DNA of 64,000 nucleotides, taken from assembly GCA_036571765.1 (NCBI GenBank), contig BROE01000003.1, positions 8,491,732 to 8,555,731 on the forward strand, in the 5' to 3' direction. The translations under genes and the position numbers were made by a program. The DNA is from Plecoglossus altivelis (lineage: Eukaryota > Chordata > Actinopteri > Osmeriformes > Plecoglossidae). Of this stretch, positions 60,441-64,000 are shown piece by piece; the stretch's first letter is position 1, and every line of letters begins with the position of its first letter. The notes beneath the pieces were generated by a model. The model was given only the letters and a program-made list of their open reading frames with translations. It made no database searches and was not told where the DNA came from.

Positions 60441-62455
60441 AGCAAAACCATTGCTATGCACAGGGCTTTGATGAAGTGTGAACACTTCAAATATCTGTAG
60501 ATGTTTGTTGATCAGATTATTTTACCTACATGCACAGTAGTATATACATTAATGCTTATTTCTTTGGATCCAAATGATCATTCATTTTCATAAAAAGCAT
60601 TAAACATCAGTGCTCCAACAGTGCTTCAACAGTCAGTAGCAGTTTGGCTTTGGTCTCATGGTTTGTATTGGGTTACTGTGATAAGTTGTCCCAACTATGT
60701 CAAGGGGGTAACGTCTAGCAGTGGAACGTGTTCATGACACGTTAGCGACAACCTTAGCAGCCAAGTATGTCACGCAGTATGAAAACTAGTCTACTTGATC
60801 GCTTTTAAGCACCCTTAAAGAGCATCAGAGCCAGTCAATGTAACTTAAAATACTAATGCTTCAGCCATTAAACCATGTCATTGACATTGGTTTGGTTGAC
60901 AAGACTTGTATCAGGTGTCGGACGTTTGTCTCAGTGATGACCTTTGTAAGGTACCCTCAGCTCACCTGATTGAAGAGTTACCTACAAACAAGCTTTGGCT
61001 GATGTCATTACCTCATCTGTGAGGTCAACAGCCTTGGATAAATTATAAGATTAACAAAAGCCTATACTGATCTCATTGCTACCTGCTGGCATGGTGACAA
61101 GGTCTTAGAAAAGAGGCTTTATACGAACTACCTATTGGGTGGTATCAGTATACTAACGCTGACCTTTCTCCAGTTAGGGAGAGACCAAGAGGCTTGTCAC
61201 ATGAGAGAGATTTATCTTCAGATCACTTGCACTCAACAATCTACTTAATGGATGTGCCTGATAGACCAGAATGAGACAAAACCACCTTTTTGGAATATGT
61301 CAATCTTTATGTTTTTTTTTCCTTTGAATCTCACTGATACAGTGGGAAAGTACTGACACATCTATTTTTGAAAATGTTCTCCTTCTTACGGCCAGGGTGA
61401 GGACATTTACAGTTTTGACAATGTTTTGATCGCCTCAGCTTTAGAGTGGTGTCCCCAGAGTTGCATTACATTTACTAGACAACACCCATTTTCAATGATT
61501 GTTAACATGCTGGGTCACCTGTCTTACAGCTATCTACAATGTTTGGATCTGCCTTTCCATCATGGAGAGCTACCTGCCGTAATGACCCTGTAATAAAGTG
61601 TCATTATCCACCCGCCCACCGTCTTGTGTACAGTGCACAAAGCCACTGAAAGAATTCAGGCCCAGTCTTTTATCTATTATTTCTGGTGGGTATAAATGTC
61701 AGCATCCTTTGTGAGGATTACAAAAATTCCCACATCAGGGCTGGGATGATTGTTCCATGTGGAATCGTGGGAGTAGAATAGAGCATTTGATTTCAGATAA
61801 TGTAGAACGAGACAAATGCCACTGGACTGGCAGGACCCTTTTGTGTAAGCCTGGCTGTAGCTGGACTAGACTAGACTAGAATATGAGACGCTCTATGTCA
61901 GAGAGTGCTCGAAGAGATGAGAACCCAAATGTGCGGTATGGATTTCACTGGCTGTTATAATACAATTTGTCAGGTCTTACCATATCTGTGACATCTGGAA
62001 TTCATCTCCTTAACCTTTTATATTACACCTCATTATGCCATCCAAAGTAACCTAAGATCCTAATTTGTCACCGTGTAGATCCTTTTCGGGACAAAGTTTC
62101 TTTTGAATATGCAGTCTGTGGTTATCACCACAACAATAGCATAATGATAACATTAGCTTATGGAACAAGGACTTTGGCAAGCAGTTTTAAACAATTTACT
62201 TGTCTATCTAATATAATGTCATGATAGTGGAATGAGAAGGAGATGTGAAGGGAAGTGTGAGTCTATAACTTAAATAAAAGTCGCCTAGTGCATTTAAGTC
62301 ACACCTGCCAGTGTCTTCATAATATACAAATGGTCCAAATTCACAATGCAGATTACTGACCAGTTGTCCATAACTGTGTTTTGACTCAGAGTTCAATAAC
62401 TTGTTCAGTAATCGGTATATTGATTGCAAATGTCATCATGTGTTAGTATAGAGTC
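60440..62455. other. Non-coding sequence, mostly unique
   Basis: Unique sequence with frequent stops. A 7-bp stem, 5-nt loop hairpin (AACGTGT/ACACGTT) lies at 60725-60743, and a short CTAGA triplication at 61865-61880. The 61560-61900 part is less AT-rich and could include a regulatory block. Confidence 0.5.
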
Positions 62456-62459
62456 AGTC

Positions 62460-62870
62460 ATGTGGCAGCCAGAACAATCCAAGGGCCCCATTGTTCATTC
62501 ATCAGCACCCCTGATTGGGCCCATGTCTTGGTTAGCTGCAGGCCTGCCCGATAAAGATCAGTAGATGATTGGGCACACACATTCTTAACATGGCTGACCC
62601 GTGACATCTCAGAGGCAGGCGGGGGAGCCTGTCATTATGTATACAATGCACTGCTTTCTTTCCTCTTATCTTTACCGATGACATTGAGAGTTTTCGCATT
62701 AACTCATTAACGACAAAACTCGTCATTAAAGGCATCAAGGGGACTAGGGCGTGGCGCAGTGGCAGTGACACTGCCCGGAGGAATGTGACCGAAGCCCTCA
62801 AGCAGCCTAATGGAGACCTTAATAATCCTTGAGGGCAGTTGCAGGGCTAGTTGATCTATAGTTGTCAAGT
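62460..62870. promoter_or_regulatory. Candidate conserved non-coding element with SOX-type inverted sites
   Basis: Dense, repeat-free block. AACAATCC (62473-62480) and CATTGTTCATT (62489-62499) place two SOX-like cores (ACAAT/ATTGT) in inverted orientation about 12 bp apart. Homeodomain-like CATTAACTCATTAACGAC and CCTAATGG/CTTAATAATCC words follow. Frames on the minus strand give unrecognised peptides. One of the better enhancer candidates in the window by motif arrangement. Confidence 0.42.
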
Positions 62871-63200
62871 CAGCCATTTTCATGTCATCGTACTCAAGAT
62901 TGTTCATCCAACCCAGACCTACTGGAGAATATGTAGGTTTCTGGCACTTTGTGGTTTCAGGATGCTCTCAGACATTCACCATGAATGCAGTGTGCACTCA
63001 CACCCTTGTGTGCACTTTGCACACCCCGAACAATCAATTAAATAGAGCATTGTGCATGTGCTGGGGGTGTTATTGCACCTGAGACAGAAATCGAATCATC
63101 ATCAAATGGCATGTGGTGGATACTGATTTAGTTTTAAAAAACAATGTGTCATCAAAAAGCTTGATAGTTGAAATGGTACTAGTATGTATGTCTGTGTTTA
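62870..63200. other. Non-coding sequence, nothing distinctive
   Basis: Unique sequence between the enhancer-like block and the TG repeat. No coding signal. Confidence 0.5.

Positions 63201-63203
<3 letters not shown>

Positions 63204-63259
<56 letters not shown>
63204..63259. repeat. (GT)n microsatellite, longest in the window
   Basis: About 28 near-perfect GT units. It supports a spurious Val/Cys-rich frame. Confidence 0.95.
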
Positions 63260-63261
<2 letters not shown>

Positions 63262-63262
<1 letters not shown>

Positions 63263-64000
63263 AGCGAGCATACATGTGTTTGGCGTAGGGGGCGGGGACA
63301 GGGTGTAAAACTGTGTTTAAAACAGATCTGTCACTGCTGCCTTTTCTCTGTACTGTTGGTTGTTATGTCACCACAATTACACCAAGGGAAAAAGGGAGAA
63401 AAATGCCTGTGAAAGATTGATAGCTTTGGTCTGTGGTTCAATTGTAAATTAGAATGCAAGTCCCCCTGGGATACAAGGGCTCTATTTGTGATTAAGAAAG
63501 AGGCTCCATAATAGACTGATGGTGTAAAAGTTTGCCCCCTCTAACAAACAGGCAATTAGCTTGATGAAATGGCTCCTACTTTTTAAGCGTCCTGGAAATG
63601 TGAACCGGTATTATAATGAAGTGTCTGATAGTTTATGATATTATTTTCACCTTGAGCCGTGGAAGAAGTGGTGTGGTAGTATATTAGGCTTTGTCCTGTG
63701 TTATAGAATTAGCATGTCTGTTGTGCAAAATGAACAACAGAATAGTACAAAGCAGACCAGCCTTTTAAATAACAAAGATGCTACTGTCAAATGCCAAGCA
63801 CTCTATACATTATGCCAGTAAGAGGGCTGCTTTCAAAACGTGAATCACCTCATGACGCAGTGATGAAGAAACGGTCAGGCCTAGAAGTTCCAGAAGCGGC
63901 ATCAAAAACTGTCTGTTTTCTTTCTTCCTTCCTTAGTAAATGGATCCCCACCTCTTGCTTTTTCTATTTTCTTTATGTCTTCTACCAAATAACTTGTTAG
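63262..64000. other. Non-coding sequence to window end
   Basis: Unique sequence. The frame running off the end (63791-64000) is unrecognised and has no clear coding signature. A short pyrimidine-rich stretch (about 63915-63940) is present. Confidence 0.5.

Noticed and set aside
1..64000. CRISPR arrays, bacterial operons, phage or integron structures
   Set aside because: No regularly spaced repeats, ribosome-binding sites or prokaryotic-length coding frames exist; the sequence is eukaryotic.

Overview
The window looks like non-coding DNA from a vertebrate, most likely a ray-finned fish. The composition is eukaryotic. There are many long dinucleotide microsatellites (CA/TG, TC, TA), homopolymer G and C runs, and two decayed copies of a tRNA-like SINE-type repeat whose core motif is widespread in teleosts. 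No open frame exceeds 199 codons, and none encodes a protein I recognise. I found no tRNA, rRNA, snRNA or known microRNA, no transposase or reverse transcriptase, no CRISPR array and no bacterial-style operon. The simplest reading is a gene desert or the interior of a very large intron.

Layout. 1-4.8 kb, 7.1-9.9 kb, 23.3-27.1 kb, 40.9-44.7 kb, 51.2-52.9 kb and 56.3-59.4 kb are AT-rich unique sequence with little visible structure. Between them lie compact, higher-complexity, relatively GC-rich blocks, often 200-900 bp long. The clearest are near 4.8-5.2, 6.2-7.1, 11.3-11.6, 12.5-12.7, 13.6-14.1, 18.5-19.1, 20.8-21.4, 22.6-22.8, 28.1-28.7, 32.0-32.5, 38.0-38.5, 39.6-39.9, 44.7-45.2, 47.6-47.9, 60.0-60.4 and 62.5-62.9 kb. 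They often stay open in several frames on both strands and carry homeodomain, SOX or E-box type words. This is the pattern expected of conserved non-coding enhancers around a developmental regulator, but conservation cannot be seen from one sequence, so each is a candidate only.

Several segments have good splice-signal context followed by an open frame: 16597-16751 (+), 17845-17883 (-), 21015-21143 (+), 31388-31475 (-), 34515-34604 (+), 36070-36194 (+), 38227-38582 (+), 40821-40876 (+) and 56030-56127 (+). The best is 16597-16751, which follows a strong acceptor and ends in a stop. In 128 kb of two-stranded sequence many such decoys are expected, and these do not join into one gene model.

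The most distinctive non-coding structures are a perfect 58-bp AT-rich palindrome followed by a short hairpin, two small palindromes and a 12-bp duplication (35285-35405); a G-run/C-run hairpin (43671-43704); a 21-G homopolymer with nearby G-runs (20253-20303); a telomere-like degenerate hexamer array (36664-36693); and a degenerate 24/27/24-bp triplicate (3573-3647). I found no convincing novel system. The strongest leads are the clustered candidate regulatory elements and the palindrome cluster.
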